Positions 40,311-49,767 are shown, counted from the first letter of the stretch. The stretch: DNA of 64,000 bases from Avipropionibacterium sp050157065 (GCA_050157065.1 CP189573.1), one strand, 5' to 3'. Numbers and translations are program-made. The notes: generated from the letters alone by a model not told the origin.

Positions 40311-43300
40311 CGCACGGCCTCCTCACCACGGGACCGGGCGGCACGCCGGGCCGACTGTACGGGGTCCTTCGACACACTGCGCCGCAGCGCCGGCACGGCC
40401 AGGAAGGCGACCACCACGGTGGCGGCCCCCTGGCCCGCGGCGATCCACCCGGTCTGTTGCGGTACCGCGGCGGGTGGGGTCAGCTGCGGCTCCCCGGTGA
40501 CCCGCCAGATCCGACCGTCGGGTTGGACGGAGGCGACCCGCAGCCCGGGGGTGCCGTTGATCCGGGTGATCAGCTCCGGCGGTCCGACGACCTGGACGTG
40601 GGTGATCCCCAAGGCGTTGAGGTCGCCGGCCAGGGTCTCGTCGCCGGTGGCGGCGAGCAGGCGCGCGACGGCGGTGCGGGCCTGCTCCCGGCTGTCGACG
40701 TCGGCACCGGTGGTGAAGCCGCGTTCGGCGTCACCCATCCGCAGCCCGTCGCCGTCCACCAGCACGTACTGCGGTACGGGACCCTGCTGGTCGATCCGGA
40801 GGGCACGGGAGCCGGGCTGCCGGTTGAGCTCACCGGTGACGAAGGCCGGCATCCCCTGGTCCCGGGTGACGCGTCGGGTCGGATCGGAGCCGCCGTCGAC
40901 GACCCACCACCCGACCCCGAGCAGGGTGACCACCAGCAGCACCACCGCCCCCAGCGCCACCAGCGGCTGGGCGATCGAGAAGTTGCGGCCCGCCATCGCC
41001 GCCGCGACCGGGTCGAGACCCATCGCGCCGACGAGCACGAGGGCACCCAGGGCCAGCAGCAGCAGTCCCCCGGCCCAGGGTCGGACGGGGGTGTCGGCGG
41101 GCGGTGCGAGCACGACGAACCGGGTGACGACGATCGCGGCGAGCAGTCCGGCGATCGCCACCAGCCAGCCGGCCCGGACGACCCCGGAGGTCGGACGGAG
41201 GAAGGTTGCGGCGAGCGCAACCACCCACACCACACCGACCACGACGGCGCCGAGCCACAGCGGCGGCAGGCCCTCGCCGGCCGGCCGGCCGAGCAGCAGC
41301 TGCCAGGCGGCGGGGGCGGCACCGGTGTCGAGGGCCGGGTCGGGAGCGAGCAGGAAACGCGCCGGGTGGGCGAACAGCTGCGGCCACCACGGCGCCAACA
41401 GCACCGCCGGGACGAGCAGTGCCAGCCCGATCCCCAGCCGACGACCCAGGTCTCGCCAGGCGAGCAGGCCGATCACGGCGGCCACCACGGCGAACCCGGC
41501 GAGCAACGGCTGGAAGGCGATGACCACGGTCAACGCGAGGCCGATCGCCAGCGCGGAGCGGCGCCGACCGGCGGTGTTGCCGCCACCATCGCGGGGGTGG
41601 ACGAACGACCAGACCGCACTCCCCAGCAGCGGCAGCGCGAGCGCCAGGGCGGCCAGCACGAGCCGACCCTGGGTCGACCCGCCGAGCAGCACCGGGAGGA
41701 TCGCGTACGTGACCCCGGCCCACAACCGGACCCGCCGGTCGGCGAGCAGCCGGCCCAACAACGGCCGGGCCGCGAGCAGCGTCAACGGCACCATGCCGAG
41801 CACCAGCAGCGAGGCGGCGACCCCGGGCCGACCGATGGTGAGGGTGGACACGACGCCGTACAGGCCGAGCCACGGTGGTCCGGGAAGGATGCCGTCGCCG
41901 CCGACGACCGGGGCCAGCCACTGGCCGAAGATGCCGGACAGGTCCGCCGGGGCGGGCAGCAGACCCGGCCCGGCGAGTGCCCCGGGCCGGAGCAGGGCGC
42001 GGCCGGCGATGATCGCCAGCACCCCCGTCGCCAGCCAGGCCACCAGGTAGGCCGACTGCCACGGTCGGCGGGTGTCGGCACCGTGGCCGGAGAAGTCGTC
42101 GCCGGTCAGGTCGTCGATCCCGGTGTCGGAGACGTCCTCGTCCGGGCGACGACGGTCGGCCAGGTTGGCCCCGGCCGCGTCGACGAGCCGCCGGACCCCG
42201 GCGAACGGCCCCGGCCGCAACGCCCGTGTCCGGCGACGGGTCGCCGCCGTGCCGTGGGCGCCCGCGATCCTGGTACGGATCTCGCCGGTCCGACGGCCAC
42301 CGGCCAGGTAGCGACGGACGGCCGCGAGCTCGTCACCGGCCCGGTCCGGGGCCTTGCCGAGCATGAAGCCGAGTGCCCGCAGCAGGCAGCCGAGCACCAG
42401 CCGGATCGGCGTGACCACCCGGCCCACGCCGCGGGCGTGTGCGCTCACCAGCTGCATCCCGTACGCCCGGTCGGCCGCCGCGGCGTCCTCACTGCCGGGT
42501 CGCAGCCCGGCCAGCCCCGTCTGCCGGTGGGCGATCCGGGCCGTCGGCACCGCGATCGCGGTGTGGCCGGCGAGGCCGGCCCGCCAGCCGAGGTCGACCC
42601 CGTCGCGGTGGCCCGGGAGGGCGGGGGTGAACCCGCCCAGCTGGTCGAACACGTCGCGGCGGACGAGCATCCCGCAGGTCGAGGCGCCCAGCACCTCGGC
42701 CACCTGGTCGTGCTGCCCCTGGTCGATCTCACCGGGGTCGACGTGCACCTCGCGGCGGCCCGACCGGGCCACCGAGGCGCCGAGTTCGGAGACCCGGGCC
42801 GGTTCCTGTCGGGTCCGAGGCTGGACCAGCTTCGGACCGGCGATCGCAGCCCCGGCGGTGAGGGCGGCGGCCAGCAACTCCTGCAGGGCATCGGGTTCGG
42901 GGACGGCGTCGTCGTGCAGCAACCACACCCAGTCGTGGCGAGGCCCCGCTTCCGATGCCTCCGACTCCGATGCCGCCGACTCCGCGGTGGCCGGGAGCGC
43001 ATCGGTCCCACGCTCCCGCGGGAGCGTGTCGTCGTCGACGTCGCCGCCCGCGCGGTCCCCCGGACGCAGGGTGTCGTCGTCGAGGTCGGCTGCGAGGTCG
43101 GCCAACCCGGCGGCGACGGCGGCACCGAAGCCGTCGGCTCCGGTCCGCACCACCTGCCACCCCGGACGGTTCGCCGCGGCGGCCTCGAACAGGTCGGTGG
43201 TCGCGTCGGTGGATCCGGCGTCCACCAGCACCACCCGGTCGGGGTGCAGCCGCAGGGCGGCCAATCCGGTGAGGGCCTCGGGCAACCACTCCGCGCCGTC

Positions 43301-43459
43301 GTGGGCGACCAGCACCGCGGTCACGTCCTGGCCCGAGAGGTCGGGCGACTCGTCGTCGGCGACCTCGTCCACCCAGGCCCAGTCCGCCTCGTCGACCACG
43401 CGGTTGCTCAGGTCCAGGTTCAGGCTGTCGCCGTCGTCGGACCCGGTCAGGTCAGTCAT
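40307..43459 (-). CDS. very large membrane glycosyltransferase (family 2 domain plus polytopic C-terminus)
   Basis: About 1,050 residues. The N-terminal GT-A domain (about 48-330) has VTAVLVAHDGAEWLPEALTG, the metal-binding acidic cluster DWVWLLHDDAVPEPDAL, and the acceptor-side HRDGVDLGWRAGLAGH. An acidic insertion (DDDTLRPGDRAGGDVDDD) interrupts it. From about 460 to 870 there are 12 or more hydrophobic spans, and an extracytoplasmic-looking soluble part ends with one more span. The sugar and acceptor are unknown; the setting (manB, manC, whiB2) suggests a cell-envelope polymer. The ATG at 43459 has GGAGG about 13 bases upstream. A longer open frame to 43666 has atypical composition and is rejected. 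Confidence 0.85.
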   Translation of the reverse strand: MTDLTGSDDGDSLNLDLSNRVVDEADWAWVDEVADDESPDLSGQDVTAVLVAHDGAEWLPEALTGLAALRLHPDRVVLVDAGSTDATTDLFEAAAANRPGWQVVRTGADGFGAAVAAGLADLAADLDDDTLRPGDRAGGDVDDDTLPRERGTDALPATAESAASESEASEAGPRHDWVWLLHDDAVPEPDALQELLAAALTAGAAIAGPKLVQPRTRQEPARVSELGASVARSGRREVHVDPGEIDQGQHDQVAEVLGASTCGMLVRRDVFDQLGGFTPALPGHRDGVDLGWRAGLAGHTAIAVPTARIAHRQTGLAGLRPGSEDAAAADRAYGMQLVSAHARGVGRVVTPIRLVLGCLLRALGFMLGKAPDRAGDELAAVRRYLAGGRRTGEIRTRIAGAHGTAATRRRTRALRPGPFAGVRRLVDAAGANLADRRRPDEDVSDTGIDDLTGDDFSGHGADTRRPWQSAYLVAWLATGVLAIIAGRALLRPGALAGPGLLPAPADLSGIFGQWLAPVVGGDGILPGPPWLGLYGVVSTLTIGRPGVAASLLVLGMVPLTLLAARPLLGRLLADRRVRLWAGVTYAILPVLLGGSTQGRLVLAALALALPLLGSAVWSFVHPRDGGGNTAGRRRSALAIGLALTVVIAFQPLLAGFAVVAAVIGLLAWRDLGRRLGIGLALLVPAVLLAPWWPQLFAHPARFLLAPDPALDTGAAPAAWQLLLGRPAGEGLPPLWLGAVVVGVVWVVALAATFLRPTSGVVRAGWLVAIAGLLAAIVVTRFVVLAPPADTPVRPWAGGLLLLALGALVLVGAMGLDPVAAAMAGRNFSIAQPLVALGAVVLLVVTLLGVGWWVVDGGSDPTRRVTRDQGMPAFVTGELNRQPGSRALRIDQQGPVPQYVLVDGDGLRMGDAERGFTTGADVDSREQARTAVARLLAATGDETLAGDLNALGITHVQVVGPPELITRINGTPGLRVASVQPDGRIWRVTGEPQLTPPAAVPQQTGWIAAGQGAATVVVAFLAVPALRRSVSKDPVQSARRAARSRGEEAVR

Positions 43460-43882
43460 GGATGCGGTGTTCCTCCGAGGTTGCCGACCGGCTGTTGCGC
43501 GGTGGCGCGTGTTCGTACGCACATGTTCGTCGTACGCAGGCGGTTCGTCGTGCGATGGTCGTCGCCCGGCGGCCGGTCGTACCCGGCCGCGAGCCCCCTC
43601 ACTGTAATGGCCCGGCCCAACGGCGGTCGACGTGAGCGGACCTCGCACCGCCCTACCAGCGGCCACACCGGCCGGCTCCGCTGCTGCTGCCCGGGTCGAG
43701 TGTGGGGGCAGTCAGGGGCGAGCCGGCCGGGGGCTGAGGTCAGGTCGTGCCGGGTGCGGACCCGCGACGAACACTCCGGGACCGCTGCCCGATTCGCCAG
43801 ACGGCTCTGCACCCGGGGCGGCGCGGTGTCGGCGCCGGGGCGTGCCCGGACGCACGACCGCTCCGGCCCCTCGATCACGCGC
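43460..43882 (-). other. 423-base gap between whiB2 and the large glycosyltransferase
   Basis: No convincing gene is present. On the minus strand TCGACC (43630-43625) and TACAGT (43606-43601) are 18 bases apart and could be the glycosyltransferase promoter, leaving a leader of about 135 bases. That leader contains GTTCGT three times within about 50 bases (near 43510-43560). Near whiB2, GGCGC/GCGCC pairs may form a weak terminator around 43830. Nothing resembling a tRNA or known riboswitch was seen. Confidence 0.4.
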
Positions 43883-44137
43883 TCAGACGGCGCGCTTCTT
43901 CAACTTCCGCCGCTCGCGCTCCGACAGTCCGCCCCAGATTCCGAAGCGTTCGTCGTTGCCGAGGGCGTACTCCAGGCACTCGGCCCGGACCTCGCACGAG
44001 AGGCAGACCTTCTTGGCCTCTCGTGTCGAGCCACCCTTCTCGGGGAAGAACGCCTCGGGATCGGTCTGGGCACACAGGGCCCGTTCCTGCCAGCCCAGGA
44101 CTCCCTCATCCTCACCGACGATCATCAGCTCGTGCAT
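43883..44137 (-). CDS. whiB2: WhiB-family iron-sulfur transcription factor (WhiB2/WhmD-like)
   Basis: About 84 residues. Four cysteines expected to ligate a [4Fe-4S] cluster are at Cys22 (RALCAQTDPEAFF) and in CLSCEVRAEC (45, 48, 54). The GIWGG turn and basic tail ERERRKLKKRAV follow. Placement between the manB/DUF3499 block and cofD matches mycobacterial whiB2/WhmD, which affects septation. GGAG lies six bases before the ATG. A strong promoter lies upstream. Confidence 0.95.
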   Translation of the reverse strand: MHELMIVGEDEGVLGWQERALCAQTDPEAFFPEKGGSTREAKKVCLSCEVRAECLEYALGNDERFGIWGGLSERERRKLKKRAV

Positions 44138-44197
44138 GCTGTCTCCTCGACCCAGTAGTACGGTGCAGCAGCCACTGCCTCTACTTACATGGGTGAA

Positions 44198-44227
44198 ATT
44201 ACAGTCCTGTCAATACCCAAAAGTCAA
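44198..44227 (-). promoter_or_regulatory. strong sigma-70-type promoter of whiB2
   Basis: TTGACT (44227-44222) and TGTAAT (44203-44198) are 18 bases apart on the minus strand, inside an unusually AT-rich stretch for this genome. A second TTGACA lies between them. The predicted leader is about 50 bases. Confidence 0.6.
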
Positions 44228-44270
44228 GTGCTGGCGTGATATGCGTCGAGGCTCCGCCCCGAAAAGGTGA

Positions 44271-44292
44271 CTCGCGGGTAACCTCCCGCGAG
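44271..44292 (-). terminator. stem-loop terminator after the small membrane gene
   Basis: CTCGCGGG and CCCGCGAG are perfect 8-base arms around a 6-base loop. On the minus strand it lies 17 bases past the stop of the membrane gene and is followed shortly by TTTT. It also insulates whiB2. Confidence 0.65.
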
Positions 44293-44308
44293 CCCGATGG
44301 CGATGGGT

Positions 44309-45259
44309 TCAGCCGCCGTACGACCCCGAGCTGGGCGGCCACTGGCGTGGCTGCGCGATCCGGGTGTAGTCCTCGGCATCGGCCGACGACTGCGAGCTCG
44401 GCGGCGCCGAGTGCTCGTACGGCCCTGCCGCCCCGGGCTGGTTCGGCTGCGACGGGTTCGCAGGCGGCTGGTGCGACCGGGACGTCCCGTACCCGGACCC
44501 CAGGGTGGGGTGCTGCGGCGGCTGCGCCACCTGCGGGCCGGGCTGTTGCGGGACGCCGGGCTGCGGCGGGAGCGACCCGGGCGTCGAGGTGTGCGGGGGC
44601 AGGCTGGCGGGTGTCCACCCCTGCTGGGCACCGGCCCACCCCGAGGCCGAGGCGCCCGAGGCCGCCTGCTGGGCGCTGCCCCACATGGCCCCCTGTTGCG
44701 GGTCCCCCTGCCAGCCGGGCTGCCCCGGCTGCGGCTGCGTGGCGACCGGCTGGCCGGCCCCCGGGACGAGGCTCTGCGGACTCAGCGTGCTGCCCGCCGG
44801 CGGCAGCGAGTGGTACTCCTCGGAGGTGTCGGGGGTGTGCTGCCAGATCCGGTGGAGGGCGATCACGCAGCCGACCACGATGGCCAGCCCGGCAAGGTGC
44901 ATCAGGAAACCGAGCACCAGGGTCAGCCCACCCCGTTGGTTCATCGAGGCGAGACCCGCCATCCCCAGCAGGGCCGACAGCGCGCCGAGCACCCCCACCA
45001 CGATCAGCCCGGTCAGCGCGACCTTCCGCGCCGACGGGGTCCGTGGCAGCACCAACGTGCACGACATCACCACCAGCAGCACCAGCACCGCGCTGTACCA
45101 CGGCATCAGCGACTCGGCGCGAATCTGGGCGGCACCGAGGAATCCGCCCTCCCGGCCGGAGGCGACGAGCATGGCGATGAGTTGCAGTACGCCGATGGCA
45201 CCCACCGCGACGATCACCAGGATCGCCAACGGCTGACGCAGCGCCTTCAAGCTGTCCAT
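44309..45259 (-). CDS. four-helix membrane protein with Pro/Gln-rich tail
   Basis: About 316 residues, no named family recognised. The first 140 residues contain four spans: LAILVIVAVGAIGVLQLIAM, SAVLVLLVVMSCTLVL, VALTGLIVVGVLGALSALLG and LTLVLGFLMHLAGLAIVVG. Residues 155-316 are a disordered Pro/Gln/Gly/Ser tail, presumably cytoplasmic. The ATG at 45259 is six bases after GGAG; a longer start lacks a signal. It has its own terminator and lies divergent from cofD. Function unknown. Confidence 0.75.
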   Translation of the reverse strand: MDSLKALRQPLAILVIVAVGAIGVLQLIAMLVASGREGGFLGAAQIRAESLMPWYSAVLVLLVVMSCTLVLPRTPSARKVALTGLIVVGVLGALSALLGMAGLASMNQRGGLTLVLGFLMHLAGLAIVVGCVIALHRIWQHTPDTSEEYHSLPPAGSTLSPQSLVPGAGQPVATQPQPGQPGWQGDPQQGAMWGSAQQAASGASASGWAGAQQGWTPASLPPHTSTPGSLPPQPGVPQQPGPQVAQPPQHPTLGSGYGTSRSHQPPANPSQPNQPGAAGPYEHSAPPSSQSSADAEDYTRIAQPRQWPPSSGSYGG

Positions 45260-45440
45260 CTGGGACTCCTCCTCCCGGCGCACAACACCGGGACCGTCTC
45301 CATTCTATCGGCGCCATCCGGCCACCGCGGGATGGGACGCGGCCCGGGTGCGCCCGGCTCCGTCCGGCCTCGAGACAGGTCGTGCCGGGCGGCAGCCCGT
45401 CCGTTGTGCGAACGTCGGTTCGACCTGAGAGGATCGTGCG

Positions 45441-46487
45441 ATGCAGGTGGTGGTGCTGGCCGGCGGAGTCGGCGGATCGAAGTTCGTACGGGGGGTGCTG
45501 GCGGCCCTGCCGACGGCCGAGGTGACGGTGATCGGCAACACGGCCGACGACATCACCGTGCACGGACTGCGGGTCTGCCCCGACCTCGACACGATGATGT
45601 ACGCGCTGGGGGGCGGGATCTCGACCGAGCGTGGCTGGGGTCGCGACGACGAGACGTTCGCCACGATCACCGAGCTGCGGTCGTACGGCGTCGAGCCGAC
45701 CTGGTTCGGTCTCGGCGACAAGGACCTGGCGACCCACCTGGTGCGCACCCAGCTGTGGAACGCCGGGGTGTCGCTCACCGACATCACCGCGGCGCTGGCG
45801 ACCCGCTGGTTGCCCGACCGGGTCCGACTGCTGCCGATGACCGACGCCCGCGTCGAGACCCACGTCGTGGTGGCCGACCCCGACGCCCCGTCGGGACGGC
45901 GGTCGCTGCACTTCCAGGAGTACTGGGTGCGACTGCACGCCGAGCCCACCGCACTGGCCACCGTGCAGGTCGGCATCGAGCAGGCCAGGCCGACCCAGGC
46001 CGTCCGCGACGCGGTGTCGGACGCCGACGTGATCCTGGTGGCGCCGAGCAACCCGGTGGTGTCGATCGGGCCGATCCTGGCGGTTCCGGGGATGCGCGAG
46101 GACCTGACCTCGGCCGCGGCCCCGGTGATCGGCTTCTCCGGCATCATCGGCAACCGTCCGGTGCTCGGCATGGCAGACAAGCTGATCCCCACCCTGGGGA
46201 TCGACTGCACGGCCGAAGCGGTCGGTCGCCACTACGGATTCGTCGACGACACGAGCTTCACCGACGACACCGGCGACAGGGCCGGACTGTTGGACGGCTG
46301 GCTGGTCGACCAGGCCGATGCCGACGCCGCAGCCCGGCTCGTCGCCGAAGGACTCCCGACCCTGGCGACCCCGTTGCTGATGACCGATCCGGAGTCCACG
46401 GCCCGATTCGTCCGGGAGGCGATCGACCACTTCGGGCCCGGCTGCGACGTCGACCATCCCGCCGGCCAACCCCGTCAGCTCGCATGA
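45441..46487 (+). CDS. cofD: 2-phospho-L-lactate transferase (coenzyme F420 biosynthesis)
   Basis: Forms the F420 precursor (F420-0 or its dehydro form) from Fo and an activated phospho-acid in the cytoplasm. About 348 residues; called FbiA in mycobacteria. VVVLAGGVGGSKFVRGVLAA is the nucleotide loop, VIGNTADDITVHGLRVCPDLD binds metal and Fo, and ALGGGISTERGWG plus VAPSNPVVSIGPILAVPGMR are conserved. The ATG at 45441 is six bases after GAGGAT. Its stop overlaps the cofE start as ATGA. Confidence 0.96.
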   Translation: MQVVVLAGGVGGSKFVRGVLAALPTAEVTVIGNTADDITVHGLRVCPDLDTMMYALGGGISTERGWGRDDETFATITELRSYGVEPTWFGLGDKDLATHLVRTQLWNAGVSLTDITAALATRWLPDRVRLLPMTDARVETHVVVADPDAPSGRRSLHFQEYWVRLHAEPTALATVQVGIEQARPTQAVRDAVSDADVILVAPSNPVVSIGPILAVPGMREDLTSAAAPVIGFSGIIGNRPVLGMADKLIPTLGIDCTAEAVGRHYGFVDDTSFTDDTGDRAGLLDGWLVDQADADAAARLVAEGLPTLATPLLMTDPESTARFVREAIDHFGPGCDVDHPAGQPRQLA

Positions 46488-47365
46488 TCACCGTCTTCGC
46501 ACCGGCCGGGATCGGTGAGGTCACCCAGGCCACCGACCTCGCCGCCACCATCGTCGAGGCGATCACCGCCGACCCGGACGGACCGCTGCAGGACGGGGAC
46601 GTCCTCGTCGTCACCAGCAAGATCATCAGCAAGCACGAGGGGATGGAGCACCCCGAAGGGGCCAAGCCCGAGCTCCGACGACGGGAGACGGTCCGTACGG
46701 TGGCCCGCCGGCTCGGCTTCGCCATCGTCGCCACCAGGCACGGCCTGGTCCAGGCCGCGGCCGGCATCGACGCGTCGAACGTGACCCCGGGCACGATCCT
46801 GGCGTTGCCGGTTGACCCCGATCTCTCGGCCCGCCGGTTGCGGGCGGCGATCACGGAACGTACCGGGGCTCGGATCGGCATCGTCGTTTCCGACACCGCC
46901 GGTCGGGCCTGGCGGCTCGGCCAGACCGACCACGCGATCGGGGCGGCCGGGCTGATGGTGATGGTCGACCACAACGGCGACACCGACCCGTACGGCAACC
47001 CGCTGCGGGTCACGCTCACCGCGGTGGCCGACGAACTCGCCGCCGCCGCGGACCTGGTCAAGGGCAAGCTGACCGGCCGACCCGTCGCGGTCGTCCGTGG
47101 CCTGTCCCACCTGGTGGCCGCCGCGGACGAGCCGGGCGGTACGGCCCGTGACCTGGTGCGCCCACTGGCCGACGACCTGTTCCGGCTGGGCAGTCGGGAA
47201 TCGGTCCTGCTGGCGGTGCTGGAGACCTGTGGTGCAGACCACCGCTACGAAGAGCTCGTCGAACTGGACGACCCCGCGGCGGTGGTCGACGCACTCGGGC
47301 TCGAGGGTGACCGGGCCCGGTGGGTCGAGGCGCTGCTGCGGTCCGCCGGCCGGTGGAGCAGCTGA
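46484..47365 (+). CDS. cofE: F420-0:gamma-glutamyl ligase
   Basis: Adds glutamates to F420-0 with GTP. About 293 residues. The segments DGDVLVVTSKIISKHEGM, GLVQAAAGIDASNVTPGTIL, RIGIVVSDTAGRAWRLGQTD and AIGAAGLMVMVDHNGDTDPYG are typical of CofE, with the GTP and metal ligands. The mycobacterial counterpart FbiB is about 450 residues because of a C-terminal nitroreductase domain; that domain is absent, leaving a 45-residue tail. Translationally coupled to cofD. Confidence 0.94.
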   Translation: MITVFAPAGIGEVTQATDLAATIVEAITADPDGPLQDGDVLVVTSKIISKHEGMEHPEGAKPELRRRETVRTVARRLGFAIVATRHGLVQAAAGIDASNVTPGTILALPVDPDLSARRLRAAITERTGARIGIVVSDTAGRAWRLGQTDHAIGAAGLMVMVDHNGDTDPYGNPLRVTLTAVADELAAAADLVKGKLTGRPVAVVRGLSHLVAAADEPGGTARDLVRPLADDLFRLGSRESVLLAVLETCGADHRYEELVELDDPAAVVDALGLEGDRARWVEALLRSAGRWSS

Positions 47366-47466
47366 CCGCAGGTAGACTCCGCGTTCGTGCCCACGGCCCG
47401 CCCGGTGGCGGATCGGCGCACGACGACGACTCGGACCATCGACGACTCACCCGACCAGGAGGACAC

Positions 47467-48591
47467 GTGGCGCGCTCGAACCGTGGCCAGAAGCGGACCC
47501 CGAAGTCCAGCCGGCCCAGCCGACGCAACGAGCCCACCCCGGCCGACGATCTGACCGACGAGGTCGACGCCGACGAGACCGCGGGCGAGGTCGACGCCGA
47601 CGAGGAGTTCGTCGAGTACGACCCCGACGCCGAGGACCACGACGAGGAAGACCTCGACGACGAAGACGAGTTGGACGACGAGGACGACGAGGACCTCGAC
47701 GACGAGTTGGACGACGACGAGCTGGACGACGACGAGGACGAGGTGCCCCCGGCGAAGAGCTCGGGGACTCGAGACGCCACCAAGCCCAAGAAGCAGAAGC
47801 AGACCCGCAAGCAGCGCACCCGCGGGGCCACCAGCCCGCTCGGCACCCCGCTGAGCGGTGGCAAGCAGACCAAGGCCGGCAGCCGACGTCAACGGTTGGC
47901 CTCCCTCGAGGCCCGGCAGAAGGCCCAACAGCGCAAGAAGACCGTCGGACTGGTCGCGCTGTGCGTCGTGCTGGCGTTGGCGATCATGGCGTGGCCGCTC
48001 TACCTGTACGTGAACGATGCGATCATGCGGGCGACACCACGCGTCGAGATCGGCGTGCCGGCGGCCGAGGCCGGATGCCTGCCGGACGAGGAGAATCCCG
48101 CCACCGGCAACCAGGAGCACGTACCCGACGGCACGGTGGTCCCCTACCCGCGGCTGCCACCGGACTCGGGATCCCACTACAACAACTGGGCGGAGTTCGG
48201 CCAGACGTTCTACGACGTCTCCGACCGGCCGGCGGTGGAGAACCTGGTCCACAACCTCGAGCACGGCTACACGATCCTGTGGTACTCCTCGGACACGATC
48301 TCCGACGGGGATCGACGGGCCCTGGAGACGCTGGCCGCGACCTTCAACGGCTCGGACCCGACGACCAACAAGTTCATCGCCGCACCGTGGAGCGAGCAGA
48401 ACGACGGCGGCGCCTTCCCGGGCGACACCGAGATCATCCTGACCCGCTGGGTGGCCGATCCGGAGAACCCGACCGACGTGACGAAGCAGTTCGGCGTCCG
48501 TCGCGGCTGCGCGCGCGTCTCGGGTGAAGTGGTCATCAACTTCATGGAGCAGTACCCGCAGCAGAACTCACCCGAACCCAACGGCGGCTGA
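47467..48591 (+). CDS. DUF3105 membrane-anchored protein with acidic tract
   Basis: About 374 residues. Residues 25-95 are almost all Asp, Glu, Leu and Val (runs such as EEDLDDEDELDDEDDEDL), a low-complexity acidic block. A Lys/Arg/Gln-rich region follows, then a single membrane helix (VGLVALCVVLALAIMAWPLY, about 160-180). The outer domain has GSHYNNWAEFGQTFYDV and ENLVHNLEHGYTILWY, with His residues positioned as in DUF3105, of unknown function. The GTG at 47467 is four bases after AGGAGG. A -10 box TAGACT at 47373-47378 is about 90 bases upstream. Confidence 0.88.
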   Translation: MARSNRGQKRTPKSSRPSRRNEPTPADDLTDEVDADETAGEVDADEEFVEYDPDAEDHDEEDLDDEDELDDEDDEDLDDELDDDELDDDEDEVPPAKSSGTRDATKPKKQKQTRKQRTRGATSPLGTPLSGGKQTKAGSRRQRLASLEARQKAQQRKKTVGLVALCVVLALAIMAWPLYLYVNDAIMRATPRVEIGVPAAEAGCLPDEENPATGNQEHVPDGTVVPYPRLPPDSGSHYNNWAEFGQTFYDVSDRPAVENLVHNLEHGYTILWYSSDTISDGDRRALETLAATFNGSDPTTNKFIAAPWSEQNDGGAFPGDTEIILTRWVADPENPTDVTKQFGVRRGCARVSGEVVINFMEQYPQQNSPEPNGG

Positions 48592-48614
48592 CCGGCGGGC
48601 CGGTACCGAGCTGA

Positions 48615-48641
48615 CCGCCGCGAGGTCAGGGCTCGCGGCGG
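48615..48641. terminator. bidirectional stem-loop terminator
   Basis: CCGCCGCGAG and CTCGCGGCGG are perfect 10-base arms around a 7-base loop. It sits between the stops of two converging genes (DUF3105 and manC) and can serve both strands. No T-run is present. Confidence 0.75.
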
Positions 48642-48647
48642 GCCGGG

Positions 48648-49727
48648 TCAGCTGTAGGCGGTGCCGACCCGTTCGGTGACCTCACCGACCAGCGACTTGA
48701 TCTGCTCGGCCGCGGTCATCGGGCAGACCAGGGTGACGTCGGGGGTGGTGACGATGATCATGTCCTCACAGCCCAGGGTCGCGACCAGGTGGTCGGCCCC
48801 GGCCCGGTTGATCACCAGGCTGTTCGCCGTCTGGTGTGCCACGGTCCGCCCTTCGATCGCGTTGCCCGCGTCGTCGGTGGCCAGATGCTCTGCCAGGGCA
48901 GGAAAGCCGCCCACGTCGTACCACCGGATCGGGAGCGCGACCGCGACGATGTGGGCGGTGCCGCGGCCCTGCGAGACGGGCTCCATGATCGCGTAGTCGA
49001 CAGAGATCTTGGGCAGCTTGGGGTACAGTCCGGCCAGCTTCGCCGGCGCCGCGGCCAGCTCGGTGACGATCTCGTACGACTCCGGCACCAACTCTTCGAG
49101 CTGCCGCAGCAACACCGCGGCCCGCCACACGAACATCCCGGAGTTCCACCAGTGGTCGCCGCCGGCCAGGTACTCCTCGGCCGTGGCCCGGTCGGGCTTC
49201 TCCTTGAACTCCAGCACCGCACAGGCGCTGTCGTGCCCCGGGACGGGTTCCCCCTTGTGCAAGTAGCCGTACCCGGTGTGCGGCGAGGTGGGCAGCACCC
49301 CGAAGGTGACCAGCACCTCCTCCGACGTCTCGGCGACCTCGAACGCCTCGACCAGGGCAGCCCGGAACGCGTCGACGGGTTCGATGATCTGGTCGGCGCT
49401 GACCTGGGCAACCACGGCGTCGGGATCCTTGGCGGCGAGCACGGCCGCCGGCCAGGCGACGGCGTTCAGCGAGTCACGCCCCACCGGCTCGCCGAGCAGG
49501 TTCTCCGGTGGCAACTCGGGCAACTGCTCTGCCACCACGTCGGCGTACCCGGCTCCGGTGCAGACCAGGATCTGCTCGGCGGGCACCAGTCCGGCGACCC
49601 GCTCGTACGCCATCCGCAGCAGGCTGGTGCCGCCGACGAGTTCGAGCAGCTGCTTGGGCATTCCCTGCCTGGACAGCGGCCACAGACGGGTACCGGAACC
49701 ACCGGCCATGATCACCACGTAGCGCAT
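48648..49727 (-). CDS. manC: mannose-1-phosphate guanylyltransferase
   Basis: Makes GDP-mannose from mannose-1-phosphate and GTP. About 359 residues. MAGGSGTRLWPLSRQGMPKQ is the nucleotide signature, VSADQIIEPVDAF holds the metal aspartate, and GYGYLHKGEP, FKEKPDRATAEEYL and WNSGMFVWRA bind the sugar. It lacks an isomerase domain, so it is monofunctional. The ATG at 49727 is six bases after TACAGT (minus strand), a leaderless start. Its product would feed the nearby glycosyltransferases. Confidence 0.95.
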   Translation of the reverse strand: MRYVVIMAGGSGTRLWPLSRQGMPKQLLELVGGTSLLRMAYERVAGLVPAEQILVCTGAGYADVVAEQLPELPPENLLGEPVGRDSLNAVAWPAAVLAAKDPDAVVAQVSADQIIEPVDAFRAALVEAFEVAETSEEVLVTFGVLPTSPHTGYGYLHKGEPVPGHDSACAVLEFKEKPDRATAEEYLAGGDHWWNSGMFVWRAAVLLRQLEELVPESYEIVTELAAAPAKLAGLYPKLPKISVDYAIMEPVSQGRGTAHIVAVALPIRWYDVGGFPALAEHLATDDAGNAIEGRTVAHQTANSLVINRAGADHLVATLGCEDMIIVTTPDVTLVCPMTAAEQIKSLVGEVTERVGTAYS

Positions 49728-49767
49728 TCGGTCACTGTAGCCCGATGACAGCGCGTGGAGCCCGTGA

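Noticed and set aside
40298..44158. A 1,286-codon open frame on the plus strand
   Set aside because: It is the antisense of the DUF5719, glycosyltransferase and whiB2 genes and has the same low-complexity shadow composition.
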